A stretch of DNA of 64,000 nucleotides from Candidatus Electrothrix communis (GTDB lineage: Bacteria > Desulfobacterota > Desulfobulbia > Desulfobulbales > Desulfobulbaceae): the NCBI GenBank assembly GCA_030644725.1, contig CP130629.1:861572-925571 (forward strand). Direction: 5' to 3'. The translations under genes were made by a program, and so were the position numbers. Numbering within the stretch: the first letter of the stretch is position 1; each line of letters starts with the position of its first letter. The notes under the pieces are model-generated. The model worked only from the letters and a program-made list of their open reading frames with translations. It searched no databases and had not been told where the DNA came from. Of the stretch, positions 47,150 to 56,471 are shown piece by piece.

Positions 47150-49249
47150 ATGCGAAGGACCAAAATACTGATTGCTGCCTTAGTTATTCAATGCGGAACA
47201 GCCCTGACCTGTTATGCCGGTTGTCTTTCTGGAGATTGCAAAAATGGTGTAGGGACATTACAAAGTGCGAATGGACGGGTGTACGAGGGTGAGTTTAAAA
47301 AAGGTTTTCTTTGGGGACGCGGACGACTGGTCACTCAAGATGGGATGGAATACAATGGCGAGTTTGTCAGAGGCAAGTACCATGGTTTTGGCATATTAAA
47401 GACTTTAGATGGCCGTTCCTATAAGGGCACCTTTAAAAATGGTGTTATTGATGGAGAAGGGATCCTGAAAGAGGCTGACGGACGGCGTTACCAGGGAGAC
47501 TTTGAGCTCGGTAAATTTCATGGCAAAGGCGTCTTGATGTACCCCGATGGCCGGAAATACGTCGGTGATTTTCGAAGCAATTTCCTGCACGGGAAGGGCG
47601 AAATGATCATGGCCGACGGCAGCAGTTTTGAAGGAGAATTCCGTGACGGTCATCCAGGCGGTAAGGGGGTTCGTCGTTATGCTGACGGCACTGTCTATAT
47701 CGGCGGCTATGTTGGCAAGGTTCGCCAGGGCTACGGAATCCTGCAAATGACCGACGGCACACGCTATGAAGGATATTTTGAAAATGACCTGTATAACGGA
47801 CGCGGTACCTTAAAGGAAAAAAACGGTCGGACCTATATCGGGACCTTTCTTGACGGAACAATTACCGGTATGGGAACTGTGACTTGGTCCGACGTCGGCC
47901 AGCAGTATAAGGGCGATCTGCTGAATGGGTTACCACACGGTGAAGGGACCATGGTCTACGGAAACGGTTCCCGCTACGTGGGCCAGTGGGAAAAGGGCGT
48001 CAGGGTTGGTATAGGAAAATTGAAATATGCTGATGGGCGGATCTATGAAGGGCTTTTTTCCAAGAATGAGCCTGTTGGTCGCGTTTTTAGACCGAAACGT
48101 GCAAAAACTGACGTTATGACCGTTGTCGCGCCTGAAGAAAAAAATCAGTACGACAAGGTCGATATCCCGGCAACTGTAGCTGTTAGCCACACCAAAAAGG
48201 TAAAGAAGGCGAAGAAGAGACGCATTAAAGAAATACATGCCCCTGTTCAACCTGTTCTAGACCCTGAAATGGAAGAGGTGGACAGCCTGATTGAAGAAGA
48301 GCTGGTAACAGAAACGTTGGTGACAGAGACAGTTGAACCTCCTGTCGAGTACCCTGAAGAACAGGTTGAAAAGTTGACAGAGAAGGTCATACATGTTGAA
48401 AATACTGAAGAAGATGCAGGGGGACAGGAGACCAAAATACGCATTCAGATGCCTGTAGCCTCTGTAAAAGAAGCTACTGAGCCTGTGCCACAGGTTCCCC
48501 CTGCTGAATATGTGCCTCCTGTTGAAGAACTTGAGATCAGCGAGGAGGAGCTGCCTACCCATTTTGTAGAGGTCAGTGAGAAGAATGGAAAGAAAAAACT
48601 GGAGGAAGAGGGACAGCTTGTTCTGATCAATGAAATCCCTTATTCCTTTCATGGAAAAGAAGAGAAAGGGAAAAATTCATTCAGCGGGGTACGAGAGGTT
48701 GAGTTGCCTGATGCTTCCCATTATCAGGGAGAGTTCAAAGACGGAAAAATGGAAGGTTGGGGCACCATGCAGCTGGCAGACGGAGAAAGCTATGAAGGCG
48801 AATTCTCGGCAGGTAAGTTTCACGGTCAGGGAACCTATGTCTTTGCGGATGGTCGTCAGTACAACGGCACCTTTGAAAAGGGAGAACGCGAAGGGAATGG
48901 CACCTTTACCTATCTTGACGGCTCTTCCTATGAAGGGGATTTTGTCAGGGGAGTCTTTGAAGGCAAAGGTACCTATATTTTTCCGGACGGCAGCTATTAT
49001 AAGGGAGAATTTTCCGATGGTTTCTTTTCTGGAAAAGGAGAATTGCTCTATAAAAATGGCAAAAAATACAAAGGCGAATTCAAAAACGATCTACCTTACG
49101 GACATGGGAAATTGACCTCGGCCGACGGGACTGTGTACGAGGGGATGTTTAAATCCGGTCGCAGGAACGGCGCAGGAACAATCAAGTATGCCGATGGTCG
49201 TGTTGTGAACGGGGTCTTTAAAAATGATGAATTGGTTGAGCAGGAATAG
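47150..49249 (+). CDS. Secreted MORN-repeat protein, about 20 repeats in two blocks
   Basis: 699 residues from ATG 47150, with GGGAG 5-6 bases upstream. The signal peptide is about 1-23 (ILIAALVIQCGTALTCYAG), and cleavage at YAG-C could make it a lipoprotein. Twelve 23-residue MORN units (pattern G-G-DGR-Y-GEF--G) cover about 32-310. A Lys-rich then acidic, Pro/Glu/Val-rich linker spans about 310-500, and eight more units run to the end. MORN units form a flat beta solenoid that binds lipids or proteins, so a cell-envelope scaffold is likely. Ligand unknown. The M20 gene starts 2 bp after its stop. Confidence 0.88.
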   Translation: MRRTKILIAALVIQCGTALTCYAGCLSGDCKNGVGTLQSANGRVYEGEFKKGFLWGRGRLVTQDGMEYNGEFVRGKYHGFGILKTLDGRSYKGTFKNGVIDGEGILKEADGRRYQGDFELGKFHGKGVLMYPDGRKYVGDFRSNFLHGKGEMIMADGSSFEGEFRDGHPGGKGVRRYADGTVYIGGYVGKVRQGYGILQMTDGTRYEGYFENDLYNGRGTLKEKNGRTYIGTFLDGTITGMGTVTWSDVGQQYKGDLLNGLPHGEGTMVYGNGSRYVGQWEKGVRVGIGKLKYADGRIYEGLFSKNEPVGRVFRPKRAKTDVMTVVAPEEKNQYDKVDIPATVAVSHTKKVKKAKKRRIKEIHAPVQPVLDPEMEEVDSLIEEELVTETLVTETVEPPVEYPEEQVEKLTEKVIHVENTEEDAGGQETKIRIQMPVASVKEATEPVPQVPPAEYVPPVEELEISEEELPTHFVEVSEKNGKKKLEEEGQLVLINEIPYSFHGKEEKGKNSFSGVREVELPDASHYQGEFKDGKMEGWGTMQLADGESYEGEFSAGKFHGQGTYVFADGRQYNGTFEKGEREGNGTFTYLDGSSYEGDFVRGVFEGKGTYIFPDGSYYKGEFSDGFFSGKGELLYKNGKKYKGEFKNDLPYGHGKLTSADGTVYEGMFKSGRRNGAGTIKYADGRVVNGVFKNDELVEQE

Positions 49250-49251
49250 TT

Positions 49252-50427
49252 TTGTTTACTGTAACTGAGGAGCAGGAAAAGAAAATCCTGGAGACCCGCC
49301 GCGCATTGCATCGCCACCCGGAGCTTTCCTATCAAGAGAAAAAGACATCTGCCCTGATCAAAAAAGAGCTGGAAAGATTGGGGATACCTTATACAGGAGG
49401 CTTGGCCGGAGGCACCGGCATCAGGGCTGAACTGGGAAAAGGTACCGGCCCTTGTGTGGCTTTGCGGGCTGATATGGATGCCCTACCTGTTTCCGAAGAA
49501 ACCGATCTTGATTTTGCATCCCAGCAGCCCGGCGTGATGCATGCCTGCGGGCATGATGGGCATACTGCCATGTTGCTCGGAGCAGCAGAATTACTCTCTC
49601 AGAGTACTGGACTTGATAAGATCTGTGGCAGGGTTGTGCTCCTTTTTCAGCCAGCGGAAGAGGCAGGAAACGGGGCTGCAGCTATGATTGCCGACAACTG
49701 CCTGCAGGATGTGGGTATGATTTTCTGCGGTCATATCGACACCCATCATCCGGTCGGGCATCTGGCTGTCGATCAAGGGCTTATCTGTTCCTATGCTGAT
49801 CCCTTTATCATTGAAATCTGCGGCCGAGGTGGACATGCTGCTCGGCCTCACGAAGCTGTTGATGCTGTTGTGGTCGGTGCAAGTCTGGTGCTGAATATCC
49901 AGACTATGGTTTCTCGAATGATTAATCCGGCTCATCCCGGTGTGATTACTGTCGGCCGGATTGCAGCGGGGTCGGTGCATAACGTCATTGCCGGTAAGGC
50001 TGTGCTTGAAGGGACGATTCGTAGCACCCACCCGGACACCAGAGAGCAGATCATCAGGCGGATGCAGGGCGTGGTACGCGGTCTTGAGGAGATGTGCAGG
50101 GCCGAGATCAGCTTCACCCTCCACCAAGGCTTGCCCGCTGTGGTGAATGACCCGGTTTCCTGCGCTCTTGCCCGGCAGGCGGCTCTGGAGGTTGTGGGTA
50201 TTGACCAGGTTGTTTCTCAGGGTTCCCCCAGCCTAGGAGGAGAAGATTTCTCTTTTTATCAGGAGAAAATTCCCGGAACCATGATTCGATTCGGGGCTGC
50301 AAAAGACCCGAATACCGGTCCTGCCCATTCTAGCGCTTTTGATTTTGATGAAAAAGTTTTAACCTGCGGAAGCCGATGGCTGGCCACTGTAGCTGTTCAT
50401 GCCTTGCGATATTTGCAAAAATCGTAA
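49252..50427 (+). CDS. M20-family amidohydrolase (aminoacylase/hippurate hydrolase type)
   Basis: 391 residues from a TTG start, with AGGAA just upstream overlapping the previous stop. RRALHRHPELSYQEKKT, ADMDALPV, HACGHDGHTAMLLGAAELL, LLFQPAEEAGNGAAAMI, CGHIDTHHPVG, and the lid-domain GRGGHAARPHEAVDAV. Metal ligands (Cys, His, Glu pair, His) are present. The family hydrolyses N-acyl amino acids or small amides, two-metal dependent, in the cytoplasm. The exact substrate is not readable. Its position before the YbdK/Ggt cluster hints at peptide or amino acid salvage. Confidence 0.9.
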   Translation: MFTVTEEQEKKILETRRALHRHPELSYQEKKTSALIKKELERLGIPYTGGLAGGTGIRAELGKGTGPCVALRADMDALPVSEETDLDFASQQPGVMHACGHDGHTAMLLGAAELLSQSTGLDKICGRVVLLFQPAEEAGNGAAAMIADNCLQDVGMIFCGHIDTHHPVGHLAVDQGLICSYADPFIIEICGRGGHAARPHEAVDAVVVGASLVLNIQTMVSRMINPAHPGVITVGRIAAGSVHNVIAGKAVLEGTIRSTHPDTREQIIRRMQGVVRGLEEMCRAEISFTLHQGLPAVVNDPVSCALARQAALEVVGIDQVVSQGSPSLGGEDFSFYQEKIPGTMIRFGAAKDPNTGPAHSSAFDFDEKVLTCGSRWLATVAVHALRYLQKS

Positions 50428-50441
50428 ATCAGAAAATCCAA

Positions 50442-51584
50442 CAGATGGAACAGAGCACATTCACACCAATATTTAGCGGCAGTCGGACATGTACCCTCGG
50501 TGTTGAGCTAGAATTTCAGCTTGTTGATTGCCATACACTGGACCTCGTGCCACGGGTAAACAGCATTTTGGAAGATCTTGTTCCAAAGGGAAGCGATAGA
50601 ATTGCTCCAGAGTTCCTCCAATCTATTATAGAGCTGCAAACCGGCGTCTGCGATACTGTTGATGATGTGGCTGCTGATCTCAGCCGACTCATCCATTTAG
50701 TTGAAGATGTTGCTATGGGTGAGGGCTGTTACCTCTCTTCGACAAGCCTCCATCCTTTTGCGGAGCCTTCTGCTCAAGTATTGAGCAAAGGAGAGCGGTA
50801 TCAGCGAATCATGGATGAACTGCAACAGGTTGGGCGTCAGTTCATTACCCAAGGAATGCATGTCCATGTGGGAATGCCTGATGGCGACACTGCGATCAAG
50901 GTCTGCGACATTATTCAGCCCTACCTTCCCATTCTCCTTGCCCTGAGCAGTTCCTCACCCTTTTTTCGCGGTCAGGATACAGGGTTTCAATCTTATAGGA
51001 CCAAGCTATTTGAGGCGCTCCCTTTAGCAGGCATTTTCGGTTATCACGGGAATTGGCAGGGCTATGCGGAAGAGGTGAACAATTTGCACGCGCATCAGGC
51101 TATTGAGCGGCTCAAGGATCTTTGGTGGGACGTACGACCAAGTCCCGGATACGGTACTGTGGAGGTTCGCATCTGCGACCTGCCGTGTCGATTTTATTCC
51201 ATCTTGGGCTTGACAGCTGCTGTCCAGGCTCTGGCTGCTTACCTTGCTGAAATCAACCTTTCTTCCCGCCCGGTCAGTTTACAGCTGCTGAAATATAATA
51301 AATGGCAGGCAGCCCGGCACGGGCTTGACGGACGTTTTGTCGATATTTACGGGTTATTGGGTAACTCCGATCTCACCTTGCGACAGGCGGCAGATAAGCT
51401 GTTTCAGCTTATTCGGCCAGTGACCGACCGGTTTCATACCACAGGCTATATCCGTGAGCTCCGTAAAATTTTGGAACAGGGCACAGGAGCAGATCGACAA
51501 CGCCGGTTGGCTGGAGGCGAAAAGAAAAAATTCAAAGAGATGATCATCAGCCTGAGAAATGATTATTGGCTGAGAGAGCAGTAA
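50442..51584 (+). CDS. YbdK-type carboxylate-amine ligase (glutamate-cysteine ligase family 2)
   Basis: 380 residues from ATG 50442 (MEQSTFTPIFSGSRTCTLGVELEFQLVD); the longer frame overlaps the M20 gene and was rejected. GVELEFQLVD, PEFLQSIIELQTG, GMHVHVGMPD, LLALSSSSPFFRGQDTGFQSYR, and GTVEVRICD are the YbdK/GCS2 signature. E. coli YbdK (372 residues) has weak glutamate-cysteine ligase activity and its true substrate is uncertain. It precedes the Ggt-type gene by 11 bp, so a gamma-glutamyl ligase role here is reasonable but inferred. Confidence 0.88.
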   Translation, partial: QMEQSTFTPIFSGSRTCTLGVELEFQLVDCHTLDLVPRVNSILEDLVPKGSDRIAPEFLQSIIELQTGVCDTVDDVAADLSRLIHLVEDVAMGEGCYLSSTSLHPFAEPSAQVLSKGERYQRIMDELQQVGRQFITQGMHVHVGMPDGDTAIKVCDIIQPYLPILLALSSSSPFFRGQDTGFQSYRTKLFEALPLAGIFGYHGNWQGYAEEVNNLHAHQAIERLKDLWWDVRPSPGYGTVEVRICDLPCRFYSILGLTAAVQALAAYLAEINLSSRPVSLQLLKYNKWQAARHGLDGRFVDIYGLLGNSDLTLRQAADKLFQLIRPVTDRFHTTGYIRELRKILEQGTGADRQRRLAGGEKKKFKEMIISLRNDYWLREQ

Positions 51585-51595
51585 GGAATATGAAT

Positions 51596-53125
51596 ATGAA
51601 GAATAAAGCGGTTGTTGCTGCCGGTCATGAGGCAGTGGCCGAAGCGGCTGCTCTTATCCTGGAGGCGGGCGGCAATGCCTTTGACGCAGTGGTTGCAGCG
51701 GGTTTTGCCAGTGCTGTTGCCGAGCCGATGCTGACCAGTCTGGGCGGAGGCGGATTTGCCTTAGCCCGTACTGCAGATCATCAGGAAATATTTTTTGATT
51801 TCTTTGTGGATACCCCCGGCCTCGGCCTGGAGCCCTCCAAGCTGGAGCCCCATTTTTATCCCATCGATGTTGATTTTTCAGGATCAACCCAGGAGTTTAA
51901 TATCGGGCTCGGTTCTGCGGCTGTTCCTGGTACCCTGAAGGGCTTGCTGCATATTCACGAACGCTTAGGTCACATGCCCTTGCAAGAGGTTGTAGCGCCT
52001 GCTGTCCACTTGGCGCAGGGCCATGAGCTGAATCAGGTGCAGGCCTATTTTATCAAGATTCTTCGCCCGATCTTGGAAATAAGCACGAGCGGGGGCAAGC
52101 TGTATGAACCCGACGGACATCTTCTTCAGGTCGGTGAAACTTTAGCTAATCCTGAACTTGCCGACTTTCTCCGTCATTTGCCTGAGGAAAAGGATAAGAA
52201 TTTTTATGCCGGTGATATCGCAGCGCGTATTGACCAGGATATGCGCAACGGCGGCGGCCTTCTCTCGGCTCAAGATCTTGCAGCCTATAAGGTGATTGAA
52301 CGCAAGCCGCTGCGGGTACAATACCATGATCATACCCTGTTGACAGCCCCGGATTTCGGTGGTTCCCTGATCGCCCTCTCCTTGCTCTTGCAGGAGAAAG
52401 CAGGGGATGTTGCTGGGCCTGTTCAGGAATGGGGCAGCCCGGAACATCTGCTTCGCACCTTAGGCCTAATGCGCGAGGTAGAGCGGCTCCGTAAACAGGG
52501 GATTTCTAGCCCCCAGGCCTTGGCGGATTTTATCGCTGGGCAGGAAGTTCAGGCAAGTGCGGAACGAATTCGTCGATTCAGTCGGGGCACCACCCATGTC
52601 TCTGTTGCAGACAGCATGGGCAATATTGCCTCCATGACCTGCTCCAACGGGGAAGGCTCTGGATATTTTGTGCCGGAAACCGGCATTATGCTCAATAATA
52701 TGATGGGCGAGGATGATCTCCATCCGGGCGGTTTCCATGCTGAGCCGCCGGGGCAACGAGTTGGGTCTATGATGTCGCCGTCCGCATTACTCTATGATAA
52801 TGAGGTCAAACTGGTTTTCGGCAGCGGAGGCTCTAAACGCATCCGAACGGCCCTGTCTCAGGTACTGACCCAGGTTGTTGATTTTAAGAGAGACCTCTCT
52901 GAAGCAGTCCTTGCTCCGAGGATGTACTGGGACGGCGATGAAGAAATTCTTCAGGTTGAACCCGGCTTCAGAGAGCAGGCAATCCAGGCTCTGCAAGAGC
53001 AGGTTCAAGTCAACCTTTGGGGAGCGCCAGATCTCTATTTCGGTGGAGTGCATGCGGTAATACCCGGTGTTGGTGGGGTTGGTGACGCCAGAAGAGGCGG
53101 ATCTGTGGCTGTGGTGGAACTGTGA
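51596..53125 (+). CDS. ggt: Gamma-glutamyltransferase
   Basis: About 509 residues from ATG 51596, chosen because AAGGA lies 8 bases upstream; ATG 51590 is too close. VAAGHEAVAEAAALILEAGGNAFDAVVAA at the N-terminus and the autocleavage Thr near residue 332 in RGTTHVSVADSMGNIASMT are typical. GSGYFVPETGIMLNNMMGEDDL and SALLYDNEVKLVFGSGGSKRI support it. No signal peptide is visible, unusual since many Ggt are periplasmic. It cleaves or transfers gamma-glutamyl groups from glutathione-like peptides. The stop overlaps the next start by 4 bp, so it is translationally coupled to the permease. Confidence 0.9.
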   Translation: MKNKAVVAAGHEAVAEAAALILEAGGNAFDAVVAAGFASAVAEPMLTSLGGGGFALARTADHQEIFFDFFVDTPGLGLEPSKLEPHFYPIDVDFSGSTQEFNIGLGSAAVPGTLKGLLHIHERLGHMPLQEVVAPAVHLAQGHELNQVQAYFIKILRPILEISTSGGKLYEPDGHLLQVGETLANPELADFLRHLPEEKDKNFYAGDIAARIDQDMRNGGGLLSAQDLAAYKVIERKPLRVQYHDHTLLTAPDFGGSLIALSLLLQEKAGDVAGPVQEWGSPEHLLRTLGLMREVERLRKQGISSPQALADFIAGQEVQASAERIRRFSRGTTHVSVADSMGNIASMTCSNGEGSGYFVPETGIMLNNMMGEDDLHPGGFHAEPPGQRVGSMMSPSALLYDNEVKLVFGSGGSKRIRTALSQVLTQVVDFKRDLSEAVLAPRMYWDGDEEILQVEPGFREQAIQALQEQVQVNLWGAPDLYFGGVHAVIPGVGGVGDARRGGSVAVVEL

Positions 53126-54171
53126 GTCTCTACATCCTTAAACGTTTTTTGCTTATGATCCCCACCTTGTTCGGGGTCATGTTTATCACCTTTGTCATCA
53201 CCCAGTTTGTCCCTGGAGGGCCGGTTGAAAAGATGATGAGCCAGATTGAAGGCCGGGGTGCAGGCGGTGAGTCAAGTGGTGGGCGTTCAGGGCTCTATCA
53301 GGGAAAACAGGGGCTTGATCAGGAGCGCATTGATCAACTGAAAAAGCTGTACGGTTTTGATAAACCGCCCATGCAGCGCTTTGTCTCCATGATGGGCTCT
53401 TATCTCGTCTTTGACTTTGGCGACTCCTATTATCACCAGAAGGGCGTGGCACAGCTGGTCATTTCGAAGTTGCCGGTTTCCATGTCCTTGGGCATCTGGA
53501 CCTTTCTGATTGTTTATTCGGTCTGCATTCCTCTTGGGATCCGCAAGGCTGTTGTTGATGGATCCCGCTTTGATGTAATCACAAGTACCGCCATTCTCAT
53601 TGGCTATGCCATACCCGGCTTTGTCCTGGGTATTCTTCTCATTGTCCTCTTTGGCGGGGGCAGCTTCTGGAATGTGTTCCCTCTGCGTGGGCTGGTCTCG
53701 GATAATTGGGCTGACTTGAGCAGGACAGGCAAGGTCTTGGATTATCTCTGGCATATGGTGTTACCCATCATCTCCTCAACAGTGGGTAGTCTGGCTGTCA
53801 TGACCATGCTGACCAAGAACTCCTTTTTGGAAGAAATCCGCAAGCAGTATGTCATGACGGCACGGGCCAAGGGGCTTGGCGATAATCAGGTCCTGTACCG
53901 GCATGTGTTCCGCAATGCCATTATCCCGATCATTACCGGCTTTCCCGGTTCTTTTATCACCGCCTTTTTTACTGGATCATTGCTCATAGAAACGATTTTT
54001 TCCTTGGACGGCATGGGCCTGCTGGCCTATGATTCTGTCCTGAACCGAGATTATCCGGTGGTGTTAGGGACCCTCTATTTTTTCACCCTGATCGGGCTGA
54101 TTGCCAGACTGCTTTCCGATCTCAGTTATGTCTGGGTTGATCCGAGAATCAGTTTTGAGAAATTACAGTGA
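53122..54171 (+). CDS. Peptide ABC transporter permease, YejB/DppB type
   Basis: 349 residues from a GTG overlapping the ggt stop. N-terminal MSLYILKRFLLMIPTLFGVMFITFVITQFVPGGP, an insert of about 30 residues before LKKLYGFDKPPMQRF, and five more membrane helices. The EAA-type loop is ARAKGLGDNQVLYRHVFRNAIIPI. The inserted EGRGAGGESSGG region and YYHQKGVAQL resemble YejB of the microcin C/peptide importer. No binding protein or ATPase gene is adjacent, so those subunits must be encoded elsewhere. Confidence 0.88.
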   Translation: MSLYILKRFLLMIPTLFGVMFITFVITQFVPGGPVEKMMSQIEGRGAGGESSGGRSGLYQGKQGLDQERIDQLKKLYGFDKPPMQRFVSMMGSYLVFDFGDSYYHQKGVAQLVISKLPVSMSLGIWTFLIVYSVCIPLGIRKAVVDGSRFDVITSTAILIGYAIPGFVLGILLIVLFGGGSFWNVFPLRGLVSDNWADLSRTGKVLDYLWHMVLPIISSTVGSLAVMTMLTKNSFLEEIRKQYVMTARAKGLGDNQVLYRHVFRNAIIPIITGFPGSFITAFFTGSLLIETIFSLDGMGLLAYDSVLNRDYPVVLGTLYFFTLIGLIARLLSDLSYVWVDPRISFEKLQ

Positions 54172-54190
54172 GCAGGAAAGGGAGAAGAAG

Positions 54191-55219
54191 GTGGCTGTAA
54201 AAAAACAAACACTTGCGGCCCGCAGATGGCGGGGCTTTCGGAAAAATCGAAGAGGCTACTATAGCCTGTTGATCTTCAGCCTTTTGTTCGGCGTTTCCCT
54301 TTTTGCCGAGGTGTTGAGCAATGATAAACCCTTACTGGTCAAATACCAGGGCGAGTATTATTTCCCCTTGCTCAAGGCCTATCCGGAAACCGTGTTTGGG
54401 GGGGATTTTGAAACCGAGACAGATTATCAGGATTCCTATATTCTGGAAAAATTGACTTCTGACGGCAATACCGTTATTTTTCCACTGAATCCCTATGATT
54501 ATACCTCGATTAACCTTGAACTTGACCGGCCTGTTCCGTCTCCGCCAGCAAAAGAAAATATCCTCGGTACTGATGACCGGGGCAGGGATGTCCTGGCCCG
54601 TTTGATTTACGGATTTCGCCTTTCTGTTCTTTTCGGTTTTGCTTTGACCCTGATTGGGACCGTTGTGGGCATAATTGCCGGAGCAGTGCAAGGCTATTTC
54701 GGCGGCAAGACAGATTTGTTTTTTCAGCGTTTCATCGAGATTTGGAGTTCCATGCCGGAGCTCTATCTCCTGATTATCTTTGCCTCAATTTTCAAGCCCA
54801 GCATCCTGCTGCTGTTGATTCTGCTCTCTTTATTCGGTTGGATGGGATTATCTGATTATGTGCGAGCAGAGTTTCTCAAGGGGCGCAATATGGAGTATGT
54901 CAAGGCGGCCAAGGCCTTGGGCGTGGGCAATTTGACCATTATGTACCGTCATCTCCTGCCCAACGGCATGACCCCGGTGATCACCTTTCTTCCTTTCAGG
55001 ATATCCTCTGCAATTCTTTCTCTGACCGCCTTGGATTTTCTCGGCCTTGGTGTGCCGCCCACAACACCGAGTCTGGGCGAGTTGCTCAAGCAGGGTAAGG
55101 GGAATATCGAAGCTTGGTGGCTTTCCTTGACGACCTTTATCGTTCTAGTCGGCACCCTGGTCCTGCTGATCTTCATTGGTGAAGCCCTGCGTGAGGCCTT
55201 TGATCCGCGCAGGCAGTAG
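54191..55219 (+). CDS. Peptide ABC transporter permease, YejE type
   Basis: 342 residues from GTG 54191, with GGAGAAGAAG immediately upstream; the frame from 54101 overlaps the previous gene by 71 bp and was rejected. RRGYYSLLIFSLLFGVSLFAEVLSNDKPLLVKYQGEYYFP is the YejE signature, with a long periplasmic segment to about 140 and ILGTDDRGRDVLARLIYGFR. Five helices follow, with the EAA loop KAAKALGVGNLTIMYRHLLPNG. Length matches E. coli YejE (341). It ends 1 bp before the convergent FecR gene. Confidence 0.9.
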   Translation: MAVKKQTLAARRWRGFRKNRRGYYSLLIFSLLFGVSLFAEVLSNDKPLLVKYQGEYYFPLLKAYPETVFGGDFETETDYQDSYILEKLTSDGNTVIFPLNPYDYTSINLELDRPVPSPPAKENILGTDDRGRDVLARLIYGFRLSVLFGFALTLIGTVVGIIAGAVQGYFGGKTDLFFQRFIEIWSSMPELYLLIIFASIFKPSILLLLILLSLFGWMGLSDYVRAEFLKGRNMEYVKAAKALGVGNLTIMYRHLLPNGMTPVITFLPFRISSAILSLTALDFLGLGVPPTTPSLGELLKQGKGNIEAWWLSLTTFIVLVGTLVLLIFIGEALREAFDPRRQ

Positions 55220-55220
55220 A

Positions 55221-56171
55221 TTATTTGAGACCCTGCCATAGCCTGATCCTGTTTTCCTGCCCAGGCTTGCACATCTTGAAATATTTTAACTCCTCGACGT
55301 TGTTTGAAAAAGGCCAACAGGGCGCAGTGACCGGAGCAACAGCCGGAGCAGGCTTTTTCGGAAGACTGGGGCGAAATCCAGTTTGTGGAGCCGGGGCAAT
55401 CCTTTGAAGCAAAGGTATTGCGTCAGGGCCGACATGCACGGCCTGCTCAGCCAGGCTACCTGAGCGCACTCTGGCGGCTGAAAACGGCTTGACCCGAATT
55501 GAAGGGCCAAAAAAACCGGCAAGCTCCACCGTTGACGGATTCCCTCCTGTGAGTACCGCTGTCAGTAATCGTACTGGCGTCCCCCCCCCCCATCCTTGCG
55601 GTTTGTTCTTTGGAGCAGGTGCTACTGCTGCCGCAAAATCACCTTCTTGCACTCTGAGGGTGGCGGTCGTTGTTCTGATTTTATATTCCCCAGCAAGTTT
55701 CTTCACCTGAGCTCGGACCCTCCCGAAAAAAAGTTGTAGGGCGGTGTCACGAACCTTTATTATGGGCAGGGATCTCTCTATGACCAGCTTGGTTTGGGCC
55801 GCAAGGGTCAGGGTCGTGGCGTCGGTCATCTGCAAGGTGATGCTGCTTTTCTCAGCGGTGACCAAGGTGTCACCACTGAAGATGGGCAGATCCCTTTTAA
55901 TTTTATAGGCTGTTGTTCCGTTTTTATGGTAGACATAGGCGGTCCCTTGCAGCTGGGCAACTGTTCCGGCATACGCAGCTGTGCTTGGCTTAAAGCTTTC
56001 TGTAACGGGGAGAGAAGCCGGTAATAGGGGAAGGAGAGGCGTATGTTCCGTGCCCAGAAATTGGAGCAGGGTGCTGCTGTCAACGGCAAAGCTGGTTGCC
56101 GGAAGAAGGAGCGTCACCCCCAGGATGATGGTAATGATGGCCTCTGTTATCAAAGAAATACGTATTGGCAT
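55221..56171 (-). CDS. Secreted FecR-domain protein with an 11-G tract
   Basis: 316 residues. Signal peptide about 1-29 (IITIILGVTLLLPATSFA-V). FecR domain about 70-210 (GTVAQLQGTAYVYHKNG, IFSGDTLVTAEKSSITLQMTDATTLTLAAQTKLVI, FFGRVRAQVKKLAGEYKIRTTTATLRVQEGDFA). A Pro/Ala-rich tail ends RIRLWQGLK. FecR modules of this sort sense or scaffold in the periplasm. The run of 11 G (minus strand of 55581-55591) encodes WGGG, so slippage would shift the frame and truncate the last third. A role as phase-variable surface protein is a guess. Confidence 0.8.
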   Translation of the reverse strand: MPIRISLITEAIITIILGVTLLLPATSFAVDSSTLLQFLGTEHTPLLPLLPASLPVTESFKPSTAAYAGTVAQLQGTAYVYHKNGTTAYKIKRDLPIFSGDTLVTAEKSSITLQMTDATTLTLAAQTKLVIERSLPIIKVRDTALQLFFGRVRAQVKKLAGEYKIRTTTATLRVQEGDFAAAVAPAPKNKPQGWGGGTPVRLLTAVLTGGNPSTVELAGFFGPSIRVKPFSAARVRSGSLAEQAVHVGPDAIPLLQRIAPAPQTGFRPSLPKKPAPAVAPVTAPCWPFSNNVEELKYFKMCKPGQENRIRLWQGLK

Positions 56172-56471
56172 TATGATTTTTACCTGAGTGGTTGGTCGGT
56201 TCAGCAGCAGGGAGCGATGAGTAACGTTGCTGCCGCATGTTTTTTCTCAGATGTAATGACATGAAAGAGCGGCGGAGTCAAGCATAGGTTATCAGGTGCG
56301 AGTGTTTTATCTCTCTGAAGTTCTGGTTAATATGTATAAAAAATACTCATCTGGTTATATCTCGTAATCGGTTGCTGTCTTGCAAGGTGTCGATTATCTT
56401 TGTTCTTTGTCAGGTTGTTCAGTCACCTCAATAAGGGAAGAAGGTATGGATCAAGATGGCGGAGAGCAGGG
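56172..56471. other. 300-bp intergenic region, nothing recognised
   Basis: Lies between the divergent FecR and NACHT-type genes. It should contain a promoter for each; no clear consensus or RNA structure seen. Confidence 0.4.

Noticed and set aside
47200-49240. Possible DNA-level tandem repeat array or CRISPR
   Set aside because: The 69-bp periodicity reflects the 23-residue MORN protein repeat. Units differ strongly at DNA level and there are no spacers.
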